A stretch of 64,000 nucleotides of DNA from Kangiella sediminilitoris. GTDB taxonomy: Bacteria; Pseudomonadota; Gammaproteobacteria; Enterobacterales; Kangiellaceae. Position 1 is the stretch's first letter. Each line of letters begins with the position of its first letter. This document shows, one piece after another, positions 36,136 to 44,365 of this stretch. Made by a program: the position numbers and the translations under genes. Where the stretch lies: assembly GCF_001708405.1 (NCBI RefSeq), contig NZ_CP012418.1, positions 1,178,001 to 1,242,000 on the forward strand, read 5' to 3'. The notes under the pieces are model-generated. The model was not told the origin of the DNA and did no database searches. It worked only from the letters and a program-made list of their open reading frames with translations.

Positions 36136-37317
36136 ATGCCAACGTTAGGAACACCTCTTTCAAAAACAGCGAAAAAAGTCATGCTTCTCGGTTCAGGGGA
36201 GCTCGGTAAGGAAGTTGCTATAGAACTGCAGCGATTTGGAGTTGAAGTTATAGCGGTAGATCGATATGACAATGCGCCAGCAATGCAGGTTGCTCATCGC
36301 AGCCACACAATTAATATGCTTGATGCTGTTAGCTTAAGGAAACTTGTAGAGGAGGAGCAGCCAGATTTAATTGTTCCCGAAATCGAAGCGATAGCAACGC
36401 CTACACTGCTTCAGCTTGAGCAAGAAGGCTTCACGGTTATTCCTACTGCACGCGCAACGAACCTAACCATGGACAGAGAAGGGATTAGACGTCTTGCTGC
36501 TGAAACTCTGGGACTTAAAACGTCACCTTATCAATTTGCCGACACCTACGAAGAGTATAAAAACGCCGTAGAAAAAGTCGGGATTCCCTGCGTTATAAAG
36601 CCCGTAATGAGTAGTTCTGGCAAAGGCCAGTCAACAGTGAAGTCCGAAGCTGATATTGATAAAGCTTGGCAATACTCACAGGAAGGTGGACGCTCGGGAG
36701 AAGGGCGTGTCATCGTAGAAGGCTTTGTTGACTTCGACTATGAGATTACTTTGCTTACGGTGCGTGCCGTTAACGGGACTTTTTTCTGCCAGCCAATTGG
36801 CCATATCCAAGAAGATGGGGACTATCGTGAGTCATGGCAACCACAGCCAATGTCAGACAAAGCTTTGGAAGAAGCTCAGCATATGGCAAAAGCGATTACT
36901 GATGACCTGGGCGGTTATGGTATTTTCGGAGTCGAAATTTTCATCCAGGGGGATACGGCAATATTTAGTGAGGTTTCTCCACGTCCCCATGATACTGGAT
37001 TAGTGACATTAGTTTCACAGGACTTATCTGAGTTTGCGCTTCATGCCAGAGCAATTCTGGGTTTGCCTGTACCTGTTATTCGCCAGAACGGCCCGTCGGC
37101 TTCAGCGGTAGTATTAGTTGAAGGTGAGTCCAACCATGTGACTTTTAGCAACATTGAAAAAGCACTGTCAGAGCCAGATACACACCTTCGACTTTTTGGT
37201 AAGCCTGAAGTAAAAGGGCGCAGACGAATGGGTGTTGCCTTAGCAAATGCAACAAGTATTGATAAGGCAAGGGATAAGGCCAGACTAACAGCAGGCATGG
37301 TAAAAGTTACCCTATAG
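36136..37317 (+). CDS. purT: Formate-dependent phosphoribosylglycinamide formyltransferase (393 aa)
   Basis: ATP-grasp enzyme using formate and ATP to formylate GAR in purine synthesis, an alternative to folate-dependent PurN. N-terminus [19 protein letters not shown], the ATP-grasp part with [12 protein letters not shown], and [13 protein letters not shown] near the C-terminus are PurT hallmarks. Formate for it could come from anaerobic metabolism such as the NrdD reaction, which uses formate or thioredoxin depending on type; that link is speculative. It converges with the decarboxylase gene, with a shared hairpin between. Confidence 0.96.
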   Translation: MPTLGTPLSKTAKKVMLLGSGELGKEVAIELQRFGVEVIAVDRYDNAPAMQVAHRSHTINMLDAVSLRKLVEEEQPDLIVPEIEAIATPTLLQLEQEGFTVIPTARATNLTMDREGIRRLAAETLGLKTSPYQFADTYEEYKNAVEKVGIPCVIKPVMSSSGKGQSTVKSEADIDKAWQYSQEGGRSGEGRVIVEGFVDFDYEITLLTVRAVNGTFFCQPIGHIQEDGDYRESWQPQPMSDKALEEAQHMAKAITDDLGGYGIFGVEIFIQGDTAIFSEVSPRPHDTGLVTLVSQDLSEFALHARAILGLPVPVIRQNGPSASAVVLVEGESNHVTFSNIEKALSEPDTHLRLFGKPEVKGRRRMGVALANATSIDKARDKARLTAGMVKVTL

Positions 37318-37326
37318 TCTATGATT

Positions 37327-37351
37327 CTCAGGCAGTATTACACTGCCTGAG
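37327..37351 (+). terminator. Hairpin at the purT / decarboxylase convergence
   Basis: Perfect 10-bp stem CTCAGGCAGT / ACTGCCTGAG with loop ATTAC. It overlaps the last codons of the minus-strand gene. The T tract on the plus side (CCTTTCTT) is weak. Confidence 0.55.
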
Positions 37352-39350
37352 CCTTTCTTATCATTGCTGTATTAAACTCATTATTAATGTTGTTTGTAAT
37401 TAGTTCTTCCAGATATTTACAGTATTTTGTTACATAGTCAGTACCATCGTTATCACTAACGAGCCATGGATTCATAATGGTATGGCGCAATAACATAATT
37501 CTGTCACTATCCGTAGAACTATCTTTCACTTTCTTTACATAATAGTCCGCATTAATTCCAAGCATCTGGCAAAGCTCTTTCGCATGATGGTCGCTGACAT
37601 TTTTACGCAACAGGTGAGTACTGGAGCCGATAAACTCCTGATTACGGGGAGAAGAATCTCGACTGATTTTCAGTTTGTTGTAAACCTGTTTGGTAAACGT
37701 ATTAAGATTTGCCAAAGATTGGTTCCCCAGAGGGTTTATTGCTATACAGATCAGGTTTGTATCAGGCGTGTAGGGTAGGCAAAGTGTTGCTCTATCTTTA
37801 AGACGTTCTTTTAACTCCAGTAGCTTATCGTAAAAGTATTCGGCTGTTTTTATGCTTTGGCGAATTACCCGGCCAAAGTTATTCTGATTTAGAGGCAATA
37901 CCTGATGGGTGACATAAGCAGCTGCAGCCATTGAACCCGGCTTCGATCCCTCCAGGATATACTGGCCTAACTTTTCAAATTGCTGGCTAGCGGGGTGGCT
38001 TGTCACATCATTATCCTCAAATACATAGGGGGCTTCCTGAGTAAGTAACTGAGAGATTTCTTGATTGCGACTAATAAAACCACCGGCACCAAAGGGGAGA
38101 TACCCTAGCTTGTGTGGATCGATGGTGACAGAATCTACTTCCTTGATACTGATAATTGATTGATAAACCTCTTCTGAAGGGAAGTAGCTAAACTTTTCTT
38201 TAATGCTCTCATGACTAACTTCTGTACCATCTTCCTGCCTGAACATTGAAGCTAGATAACCTCCCCAGGCAGCATCAATATGGGTATAAAACTCTAATCC
38301 CTCAGCACGATATTCATTGCGCAATCGGATAATTTCATGTGTTGGGTCTATGGTACCAAATTCTGTTGTGCCGAGAACTCCAACGCAGGATAGAATAGGT
38401 ATGTTTTTGCTTAAAGCGCTATCCAGCACCGTCTTAAGCGCATTGATATCCAGACGCATATTTGAATGCACGGGGATTTTAATCAGTTGATCTGAGCCAA
38501 AACCCATGACTCTCATGGCTTTTTGCCAGCTATAGTGTGCAGAGCTTGGAACTAGGACTAATGGCTGTTTTAAACCTATGTGTCGAGTTAGGAAGTACGC
38601 TGAACCCAGGGTTTCAATTCTTTCCTGCTCAACATATTCAAGGAAGCTGGGTAATAACTGATCATCAACGGCTTTAATGGAGTCTTCAGTCTCAGCTTTT
38701 AGTTCCAGCACCTTGTCGATAGAAAGGTTCGTTAACTTCCATACTGAGGCTTCAGTCAGTTTGCTTTGTAATACTTTGCTTTCAGGTAATTCAATCGCTA
38801 ATTTTTTAGCCGCCTCAGCCAGGGCGATAGGGTAATACTTAGCAGCCCTAAAGTTCCAGAGACTTTCATAGTTAGCGACGGTACCACCAGATGTGAGGTG
38901 ACCCCAGGCACAGGGAACGCTAGCTTCGTCTGTATTGAAACCAAACATTTGGGCGAACTGCTTTCCAACTTTAAGTTCCAGATCTACAGTGACAGTAGCC
39001 GCCTCAAAAGAAACGTTGTTTGGATTGTATAAGGTAGTCACCATTTGTGCTATTAGACCGGGCATCATTAAGTCTGAGCACATATGACCAATATACCGAG
39101 GGCTAAAAAAGGGTACAGATTGTTTTAACGATGCGGTGAGCTTATGCAGCTCTGCTCGCATTTTTGCGACGGCTTCCTGATACTCTGGTTCCTGAGAGGC
39201 GAATGTTGATATCGACGGTAGATCCTCAGGATGAATATTACGACGCCAGTAGATATGATCACGCAATAATTCCATTAAGACCTTTTCGAAAATATCATTA
39301 TTTTCGCCGTAAGGTCCTAAGAAGTATGGTGCTAAAAATTCCAAGTTCAT
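37338..39350 (-). CDS. PLP-dependent decarboxylase, tyrosine-decarboxylase-like (670 aa)
   Basis: Group II PLP decarboxylase. Lys414 in VTIDPHKLGYLPFGAG binds the cofactor; AHYSWQKAMRVMG carries the ring-stacking His; HIDAAWGGYLAS carries the Asp of the DxA motif; and HLTSGGTVANYESLW is the phosphate-binding region. The DPHKLGY form and the long C-terminal domain resemble bacterial tyrosine decarboxylases (usually about 620 aa) more than GadB or PanP, but substrate cannot be fixed from sequence. An FNR-type box lies 54 bases before its start with class-II spacing. No amine exchanger is adjacent. Confidence 0.8.
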   Translation of the reverse strand: MNLEFLAPYFLGPYGENNDIFEKVLMELLRDHIYWRRNIHPEDLPSISTFASQEPEYQEAVAKMRAELHKLTASLKQSVPFFSPRYIGHMCSDLMMPGLIAQMVTTLYNPNNVSFEAATVTVDLELKVGKQFAQMFGFNTDEASVPCAWGHLTSGGTVANYESLWNFRAAKYYPIALAEAAKKLAIELPESKVLQSKLTEASVWKLTNLSIDKVLELKAETEDSIKAVDDQLLPSFLEYVEQERIETLGSAYFLTRHIGLKQPLVLVPSSAHYSWQKAMRVMGFGSDQLIKIPVHSNMRLDINALKTVLDSALSKNIPILSCVGVLGTTEFGTIDPTHEIIRLRNEYRAEGLEFYTHIDAAWGGYLASMFRQEDGTEVSHESIKEKFSYFPSEEVYQSIISIKEVDSVTIDPHKLGYLPFGAGGFISRNQEISQLLTQEAPYVFEDNDVTSHPASQQFEKLGQYILEGSKPGSMAAAAYVTHQVLPLNQNNFGRVIRQSIKTAEYFYDKLLELKERLKDRATLCLPYTPDTNLICIAINPLGNQSLANLNTFTKQVYNKLKISRDSSPRNQEFIGSSTHLLRKNVSDHHAKELCQMLGINADYYVKKVKDSSTDSDRIMLLRHTIMNPWLVSDNDGTDYVTKYCKYLEELITNNINNEFNTAMIRKAQAV

Positions 39351-39404
39351 AACTATTTTTCCGTTACTGTTTTAAACATGATATTCCCTGCGTGGTTATT
39401 TTTA

Positions 39405-39418
39405 TTGATCACCGTCAA
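39405..39418 (-). promoter_or_regulatory. FNR/DNR box before the decarboxylase gene
   Basis: On the minus strand TTGACGGTGATCAA (TTGAC-N4-ATCAA). A TATCAT -10 candidate (39378-39383) gives a start near 39371, putting the box centre at about -41, the class-II activator position. Confidence 0.65.
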
Positions 39419-39465
39419 CCAACAAGTAAGTAGTTAATGATTAACCAATATGTTTAGTCTGTGAC

Positions 39466-40071
39466 CTAGCCTACCTTGTCCAGGTATCTTGGAACAAAAA
39501 TGGCCCCATAATCCTCTGCGATTTCTTTGCATTCATTTATATCCACACCGTCAAGTCCCTCTATGGCTGTTACTCGTACTTCATTGAAATAGTTAACAGC
39601 CCTCCTTATAAACTGATGAACTCCGTAATAAGCACTTTTTAATTGTGGTTTACAATGTTTTCCATACAGCTCAGCGTTTTGTGCGTTCAGTGATATGGAG
39701 ACTGAGTCGATAACTTCCGCCAACTCAGGAACGATATCTCTCTTATGGACCAGATTTCCCAGACCATCCGTATTCAGTCTTGTTTTAATACCAAACTTTT
39801 TGCAATATCGTGCGATTTCGACCAGTACCTTCAACCTGAGGGTTGGCTCTCCGTAACCACAAAAGACAACCTCCTTATATCCAAGCAGGTCAGGCAGGCT
39901 TTCAATGACTTCATTTGCGCTAGGTTGCTTACCTAATGATAAATCGTATTGGTGTACCTGGTTGCACCCTTGAGTTTTAGGACAAAATTGGCATCGTAGG
40001 GTGCAGCGATTGCATACATTCATATACAAGCTATTTCTTATTTCATACCAATAGACGTCTACATTACTCAA
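39466..40071 (-). CDS. Radical SAM protein, TatD-linked type (201 aa)
   Basis: Short radical SAM enzyme. The cluster motif CTLRCQFC (CxxxCxxC) is at about residues 22-29, followed by VVFCGYGEPTLR (GGE-like) and VSISLNAQNAELYG. It resembles the short TatD-linked radical SAM group (Y-WYE..NSLYMN opening), but here its partner is a DGC protein. Start TTG at 40071 overlaps the upstream stop (TTGA) and has GGAGGTG 5 bases before it. Function unknown; position opposite nrdD under FNR-like boxes suggests low-oxygen expression. Confidence 0.82.
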   Translation of the reverse strand: MSNVDVYWYEIRNSLYMNVCNRCTLRCQFCPKTQGCNQVHQYDLSLGKQPSANEVIESLPDLLGYKEVVFCGYGEPTLRLKVLVEIARYCKKFGIKTRLNTDGLGNLVHKRDIVPELAEVIDSVSISLNAQNAELYGKHCKPQLKSAYYGVHQFIRRAVNYFNEVRVTAIEGLDGVDINECKEIAEDYGAIFVPRYLDKVG

Positions 40072-40442
40072 GAGTCACCTCCGAACTTCACGGCAATTTG
40101 TCTAATCGTAACTAATAAATCATTTACAACTCGGCAAGAGGGCTTTTTGTTATATGATTTTTTATGGCCATATTGTGTTAATACAATATGCTCATCTGGA
40201 ACAACTCCATGTTGTGATAGACACGCATTAGCACAGGCTAAGTGGCAACCATCAATTACAATAATTGGGCGCCTTGAACGAGCTTTTTTAACTAAAGAGC
40301 GTACATTACCTCCCACACCTGCAATACAGGACATTTCAGCCACACCTTCTTGATTTAATGTGACTGCAACTTCATTTGCAGTTTGTGCCAAATTTGAACA
40401 GCCTGAGCATGAGTAGATTAATGGCATCTTGTTCAATCTCAT
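40068..40442 (-). CDS. DGC-domain cysteine-rich protein (124 aa)
   Basis: Small putative zinc-binding protein of the DGC family, named after the Asp-Gly-Cys in VIDGCHLACA (about residues 63-72). Other cysteines lie in SCSGCSN (about 11-17), SCIAG and ACLSQHG, an arrangement fit for metal or cluster binding. No membrane segment or signal peptide. Its stop overlaps the radical SAM start by 4 bases, so the two are translationally coupled and probably work together. Its promoter region is shared with nrdD. Biochemical role is not established for the family. Confidence 0.8.
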   Translation of the reverse strand: MRLNKMPLIYSCSGCSNLAQTANEVAVTLNQEGVAEMSCIAGVGGNVRSLVKKARSRRPIIVIDGCHLACANACLSQHGVVPDEHIVLTQYGHKKSYNKKPSCRVVNDLLVTIRQIAVKFGGDS

Positions 40443-40515
40443 AACCCTCCATAAATGATAGTTTTCATTTATTACATTGTTTGGCTACTTTAACGCTTGA
40501 TAGGACAGATTCTAA

Positions 40516-40529
40516 TTGACCTATATCAA
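40516..40529. promoter_or_regulatory. FNR/DNR box A between the DGC gene and nrdD
   Basis: TTGACCTATATCAA matches TTGA-N6-TCAA. Its centre is 80 bases upstream of the DGC start, so it could serve the minus-strand operon, nrdD, or both. Confidence 0.65.
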
Positions 40530-40558
40530 TTTAAACTGAATATAAAGTTCATCTCGGC

Positions 40559-40572
40559 TTGAGCTAGATCAA
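40559..40572. promoter_or_regulatory. FNR/DNR box B before nrdD
   Basis: TTGAGCTAGATCAA, 43 bases from box A centre to centre. A TTTCAT -10 candidate (40595-40600) would put this box near -41 for nrdD. Confidence 0.65.
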
Positions 40573-40663
40573 GGAAGCTGACCCAATATATTGGTTTCAT
40601 GGTTTGCATTAGCACAATATGTAGATATTAGGCTTCAATGCTAACCATTGTAAGGAGAGGAGT

Positions 40664-42691
40664 ATGATAAGCCGTGACGTAGAGAAAGCCCCAGTTCCAA
40701 ACAGAATTTTAAAGCGTGATTCAAGTGAAGCAGCGTTTGAGCGCGACAAAATATTTAAAGCCATACTAAAGGCTGGGATGGCTTCTGAGGAATTGGATTT
40801 TGAGGCAGCAGAGCAATTATCAGATCAAGTCATTGAAGTCGTAAGCTTCCGCTTCTCCAACCTGTCTATACCCACCGTTGAGCAGGTACAAGATATCGTA
40901 GAGCACTGTCTTGCTGTTAATAAATATTATAAAACGGCAAAGAAGTATATCTTATATCGGGAAAAACATAAGGAAATTCGGGAAAACAAGAAAACGCTGC
41001 TCGATATTACTACGTCTGTAGACGAGTATTTGTCGCAATCTGACTGGCGAGTTAAAGCCAATGCGAACCAAGGATATTCTCTAGGTGGATTAATTTTAAA
41101 TGTATCCGGTAAAGTAATAGCAAACTACTGGCTTAACCATATTTACGAAGCCGATATAGGCCGGGCTCACCGAGATGCTGATTTACATATTCATGATCTG
41201 GATATGCTGGCAGGATATTGTGCTGGTTGGTCTTTAAGGACATTGCTGCACGAAGGGCTAAATGGTATACCCGGCAAAGTTGACTCTGGACCGCCAAAGC
41301 ACCTATCAAGTGCTATCGGGCAAATGGTTAACTTCCTGGGAACGTTACAGAACGAATGGGCTGGTGCGCAGGCTTTTAGTTCATTTGATACCTATCTGGC
41401 ACCTTATATTCGTAAAGACAATATGGAGTATACAGAGGTTAAGCAATGTATACAGGAGTTTATTTATAATCTTAACGTCCCATCTCGCTGGGGAACTCAA
41501 ACACCTTTTACTAATATTACTTTGGACTGGGTTTGTCCAGAGGATTTAAGGGAGCAAATACCCATCATAGCAGGAGAGGAGATGCCATTCTCATATGGTG
41601 ATTTAGCTCCAGAAATGGCAATGCTAAACAAGGCTTACATTGAAGTCATGACAGAAGGCGACGCCAAAAATAGAGTCTTTACCTTCCCAATTCCTACTTA
41701 CAATATCACCCCGGATTTCGATTGGGATTCAGAGAATGCTACCTTGCTATTTGAAATGACCGCAAAGTATGGCTTGCCTTATTTCCAAAACTTCATTAAC
41801 TCTGATTTGTCGCCGAATATGGTGCGTTCTATGTGTTGTCGGCTGCAACTTGATCTGCGTGAGTTATTAAAGCGTGGTAACGGTTTATTTGGTTCTGCAG
41901 AGCAGACCGGTTCTCTGGGAGTGGTTACTGTCAATTGCGCGAGGCTGGGATATCTTTATGCCGGAAATAAAGAGGGCTTGCTATTACGTATTGATGAGTT
42001 GATGGAAATGGCAAAAAACTCACTAGAGCTAAAACGAAAGGTTATTCAAAACTATATTGATAATAACTTATTTCCCTATACCAAGCGCTATTTAGGAACA
42101 TTACGGAATCACTTTTCAACTATTGGTGTGAATGGAATCAATGAAATGATTAGAAACTTTACTAAGGATAAAGAAGATATCACCAGTAGAGCAGGGCATC
42201 AGTTAGCTATCGAAGTTCTTGATCATGTGCGACAGCGTATGGTTGATTTCCAGGAAGAAACAGGGCACTTATATAATCTTGAAGCTACACCTGCCGAGGG
42301 AACCACATACCGTTTTGCAAAAGAAGATAAAAAGCGTTTTCCGGATATTTTACAGGCAGGTTATGACGATGCGCCATACTATACCAATTCGTCTCAGCTT
42401 CCAGTGGGGTATACCGACGATGCATTCGAAGCCCTAGAGCTTCAAGATGAGCTGCAATCTAAATACACAGGCGGAACAGTGTTACACCTCTATATGGGTG
42501 AAAGAATTTCAAGCTCAGAAGCTTGTAAAAAAATGGTTCGTAAAACGCTGACAAATTTCAAATTACCTTACATCACTATTACACCAACATTTTCAATATG
42601 CCCCACTCATGGGTACTTACAGGGTGAACATGAATATTGCCCGAGATGTGACGAGGTATTACTCCACCAAAAACAACAGGAGTGCTGCTGA
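40664..42691 (+). CDS. nrdD: Anaerobic ribonucleotide reductase large chain, lacking the glycyl-radical tail (675 aa)
   Basis: Class III ribonucleotide reductase. ATP-cone about residues 10-100 (NRILKRDSSEAAFERDKIFKA). The ten-stranded barrel contains the active-site cysteine regions GYCAGWSL and RSMCCRLQLD plus GNGLFGSAEQTGS. A C-terminal zinc site follows (SICPTHGY and CPRC). The protein then stops after QECC. The glycyl-radical motif that normally follows the zinc site is absent from this chain and is encoded by the next gene. The stop and the next start overlap as TGATG. Strong ribosome binding site GGAGAGGAG. Confidence 0.93.
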   Translation: MISRDVEKAPVPNRILKRDSSEAAFERDKIFKAILKAGMASEELDFEAAEQLSDQVIEVVSFRFSNLSIPTVEQVQDIVEHCLAVNKYYKTAKKYILYREKHKEIRENKKTLLDITTSVDEYLSQSDWRVKANANQGYSLGGLILNVSGKVIANYWLNHIYEADIGRAHRDADLHIHDLDMLAGYCAGWSLRTLLHEGLNGIPGKVDSGPPKHLSSAIGQMVNFLGTLQNEWAGAQAFSSFDTYLAPYIRKDNMEYTEVKQCIQEFIYNLNVPSRWGTQTPFTNITLDWVCPEDLREQIPIIAGEEMPFSYGDLAPEMAMLNKAYIEVMTEGDAKNRVFTFPIPTYNITPDFDWDSENATLLFEMTAKYGLPYFQNFINSDLSPNMVRSMCCRLQLDLRELLKRGNGLFGSAEQTGSLGVVTVNCARLGYLYAGNKEGLLLRIDELMEMAKNSLELKRKVIQNYIDNNLFPYTKRYLGTLRNHFSTIGVNGINEMIRNFTKDKEDITSRAGHQLAIEVLDHVRQRMVDFQEETGHLYNLEATPAEGTTYRFAKEDKKRFPDILQAGYDDAPYYTNSSQLPVGYTDDAFEALELQDELQSKYTGGTVLHLYMGERISSSEACKKMVRKTLTNFKLPYITITPTFSICPTHGYLQGEHEYCPRCDEVLLHQKQQECC

Positions 42692-42903
42692 TGTTTGATT
42701 TTTTTTCTTCATGCACAGAATTAGTAGAGTTGTCTCATAGCCGATTTAACCCAGAAGAGGAGAAGAGTATGAAACTTAATTATCAGGAACGTCAAAAGTG
42801 TGAAGTTTGGACCCGAGTTATGGGATACCACAGACCGGTATCTGCTTTTAACAAAGGCAAGCAATCTGAGCATAAACAGCGTCAACATTTCCGCGAGCGT
42901 TAA
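42691..42903 (+). CDS. Separate glycyl-radical domain of NrdD (70 aa)
   Basis: Contains the NrdD glycyl-radical signature: EVWTRVMGYHRPVSAFNKGK, in which the Gly of RVMGY is the radical site. In ordinary NrdD this follows the zinc site in one chain. Here it is a different frame from nrdD. Two starts are possible: ATG 42691, overlapping the nrdD stop as TGATG (70 aa), or ATG 42769 with a strong AGAGGAG 7-8 bases before it (44 aa). A run of eight T lies at 42699-42706. The nrdG ATG begins 1 base after the stop. The small chain should dock onto the large one, as the spare part YfiD does with pyruvate formate-lyase. Confidence 0.82.
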   Translation: MFDFFSSCTELVELSHSRFNPEEEKSMKLNYQERQKCEVWTRVMGYHRPVSAFNKGKQSEHKQRQHFRER

Positions 42904-42904
42904 A

Positions 42905-43618
42905 ATGTTTGATGAGCTAAGAGTTGGGGGGCTTACGCCCCTCACGACTATCGACTATCCTGAGCACTTATCTTGTGTCATTTACTGTCAGGGATGTGCT
43001 TGGCGATGCCTATACTGTCATAACCCTGAGTTAATTCCGGTAAAAGCTGAGCAGGGTTTCGATAATAAAGAATTAGAGTTTTTTTTAAAAAGGCGTAAGG
43101 GCTTGCTTGATGCGGTCGTGTTCAGCGGCGGAGAGCCCTTGCTTCAAAAAGGCTTACTTCCTGCAATGCAAACAGTAAAATCTATGGGTTTCAAGGTGGG
43201 ATTACATACCGGTGGCTCGTCAATATCCCGTTTTAAGCAGGTTTTAGAGATCGTCGACTGGGTTGGTTTTGATGTAAAAGACTTACCGGAACATGCAGAT
43301 CGGATAATTCAAGTTAACAATGCTGGGAATACCAATTGGCAAAGCTTAAGACTACTATTAGCCAGTGGAGTTGATTATCAGTGTCGAACTACCGTTCACT
43401 GGGATCTGATCTCTCCCGAGCGTGTTCTAGTTTTGGCTAAGCAGCTTGTATCGGAAGGGGTTAATAACTATAACCTACAAATTGCCCGAACTCGAAATAC
43501 CCTGGATAAGTCATTAATTGACGACTCCTGCTCATATTCCATGATCAGTAAAGATATTCGGTTAGCCCTAAGCGCTGAACTGGAACAAATGTTCGATCAA
43601 TTCGAATGGGTGGAATAA
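42905..43618 (+). CDS. nrdG: Anaerobic ribonucleotide reductase activating protein (237 aa)
   Basis: Radical SAM activase that makes the glycyl radical of NrdD. Cluster motif CAWRCLYC (CxxxCxxC) preceded by IYCQG, then VVFSGGEPLLQ. Start ATG 42905 (MFDELRVGGLTPLTTIDYP) fits the family N-terminus; in-frame codons further up would overlap the glycyl-radical gene. Nearly no spacing to that gene, so nrdD, the small gene and nrdG form one coupled unit. It is convergent with the dnr-like gene, 3 bases apart, without a visible terminator. Confidence 0.93.
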   Translation: MFDELRVGGLTPLTTIDYPEHLSCVIYCQGCAWRCLYCHNPELIPVKAEQGFDNKELEFFLKRRKGLLDAVVFSGGEPLLQKGLLPAMQTVKSMGFKVGLHTGGSSISRFKQVLEIVDWVGFDVKDLPEHADRIIQVNNAGNTNWQSLRLLLASGVDYQCRTTVHWDLISPERVLVLAKQLVSEGVNNYNLQIARTRNTLDKSLIDDSCSYSMISKDIRLALSAELEQMFDQFEWVE

Positions 43619-43621
43619 ATT

Positions 43622-44335
43622 TTAAGCGATAGATAGGCAATGCTCTAAGTTGATTTCGCTCAGCCGCTGACGGTTATGTATCGTCACGACTCCATTCCCA
43701 AAAGAAAACACCTCATTAATTTCGAACTTTTTAAGTATTCTCGATAATGTTTCAGGACGTATAGATAGTTTTTCGGCGATACTTTTTTTAGTTATTGCAA
43801 TAGAAAAACTATCACCATTACAGGTTTCGGCAGGCATCAGATTATAAATATATCGTGCTACACGTTGAGATGCATCAAGGATTGTCAGCATTTCAATTTC
43901 ATTGATATGCCCTCTCATTTTAAGACATATATTTCCGAGCATTCGAAGACAAAGATCACTGTCACTTTGAAGAATGTTGTAAAATGCCTGACTTGGTATC
44001 GATAATACCCTGGATTCTTCCGTGGTTGATGCGTTTATGGGGTAATACTTTTTTTGAAGAAACATCAGCGCTTCTGCAAAGGTGTCATGGCTGTTAACAA
44101 ACTTTACGATTTTTTCATTTCCATCACTGGATATGAGGTGTAATTTCACCTGTCCTTTTAAGACAAAAAAGAAATATTTGGCGGGTTGGCCCTGACTGAT
44201 AATTGGTCTGCTTTTTTTGTAGTAGTTAACTTTACTTACCCGTAGCAGCTCGCTAAGTTGTGTATCGTTCAGGATCCCGAATAAAGGATTCTTCCGTAGC
44301 GTTGGTTCAAGATTATTTAATTGTTTAACTTCCAT
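43622..44335 (-). CDS. dnr: Crp/Fnr-family regulator, DNR type (237 aa)
   Basis: Cyclic-nucleotide-binding-like N-terminal domain (about 15-125), dimer helix and a helix-turn-helix (ITKKSIAEKLSIRPETLSRI). Recognition residues Glu195, Ser198 and Arg199 match the E-xx-SR pattern of FNR, which reads TTGAT half-sites. It lacks the N-terminal cysteine cluster of FNR, so it is closer to the DNR/NnrR group that senses NO through haem. It lies 30 bases behind the porin gene on the same strand and may share its promoter, which has a perfect FNR box. DNR against other Fnr-like subgroups is not proven. Confidence 0.85.
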   Translation of the reverse strand: MEVKQLNNLEPTLRKNPLFGILNDTQLSELLRVSKVNYYKKSRPIISQGQPAKYFFFVLKGQVKLHLISSDGNEKIVKFVNSHDTFAEALMFLQKKYYPINASTTEESRVLSIPSQAFYNILQSDSDLCLRMLGNICLKMRGHINEIEMLTILDASQRVARYIYNLMPAETCNGDSFSIAITKKSIAEKLSIRPETLSRILKKFEINEVFSFGNGVVTIHNRQRLSEINLEHCLSIA

Positions 44336-44365
44336 TATTCACCCACCAATTTTATAGATTACCGA

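Noticed and set aside
42682-42903. Programmed -1 frameshift joining nrdD to its glycyl-radical tail
   Set aside because: No heptameric slippery site or following pseudoknot is evident at the nrdD stop, and the small gene has its own start codons and ribosome binding site. Separate translation is simpler, though a sequencing error stays possible.
42800-42904. NrdG with a 35-residue N-terminal extension
   Set aside because: The extension is an out-of-frame reading of the glycyl-radical gene; ATG 42905 gives the family N-terminus.
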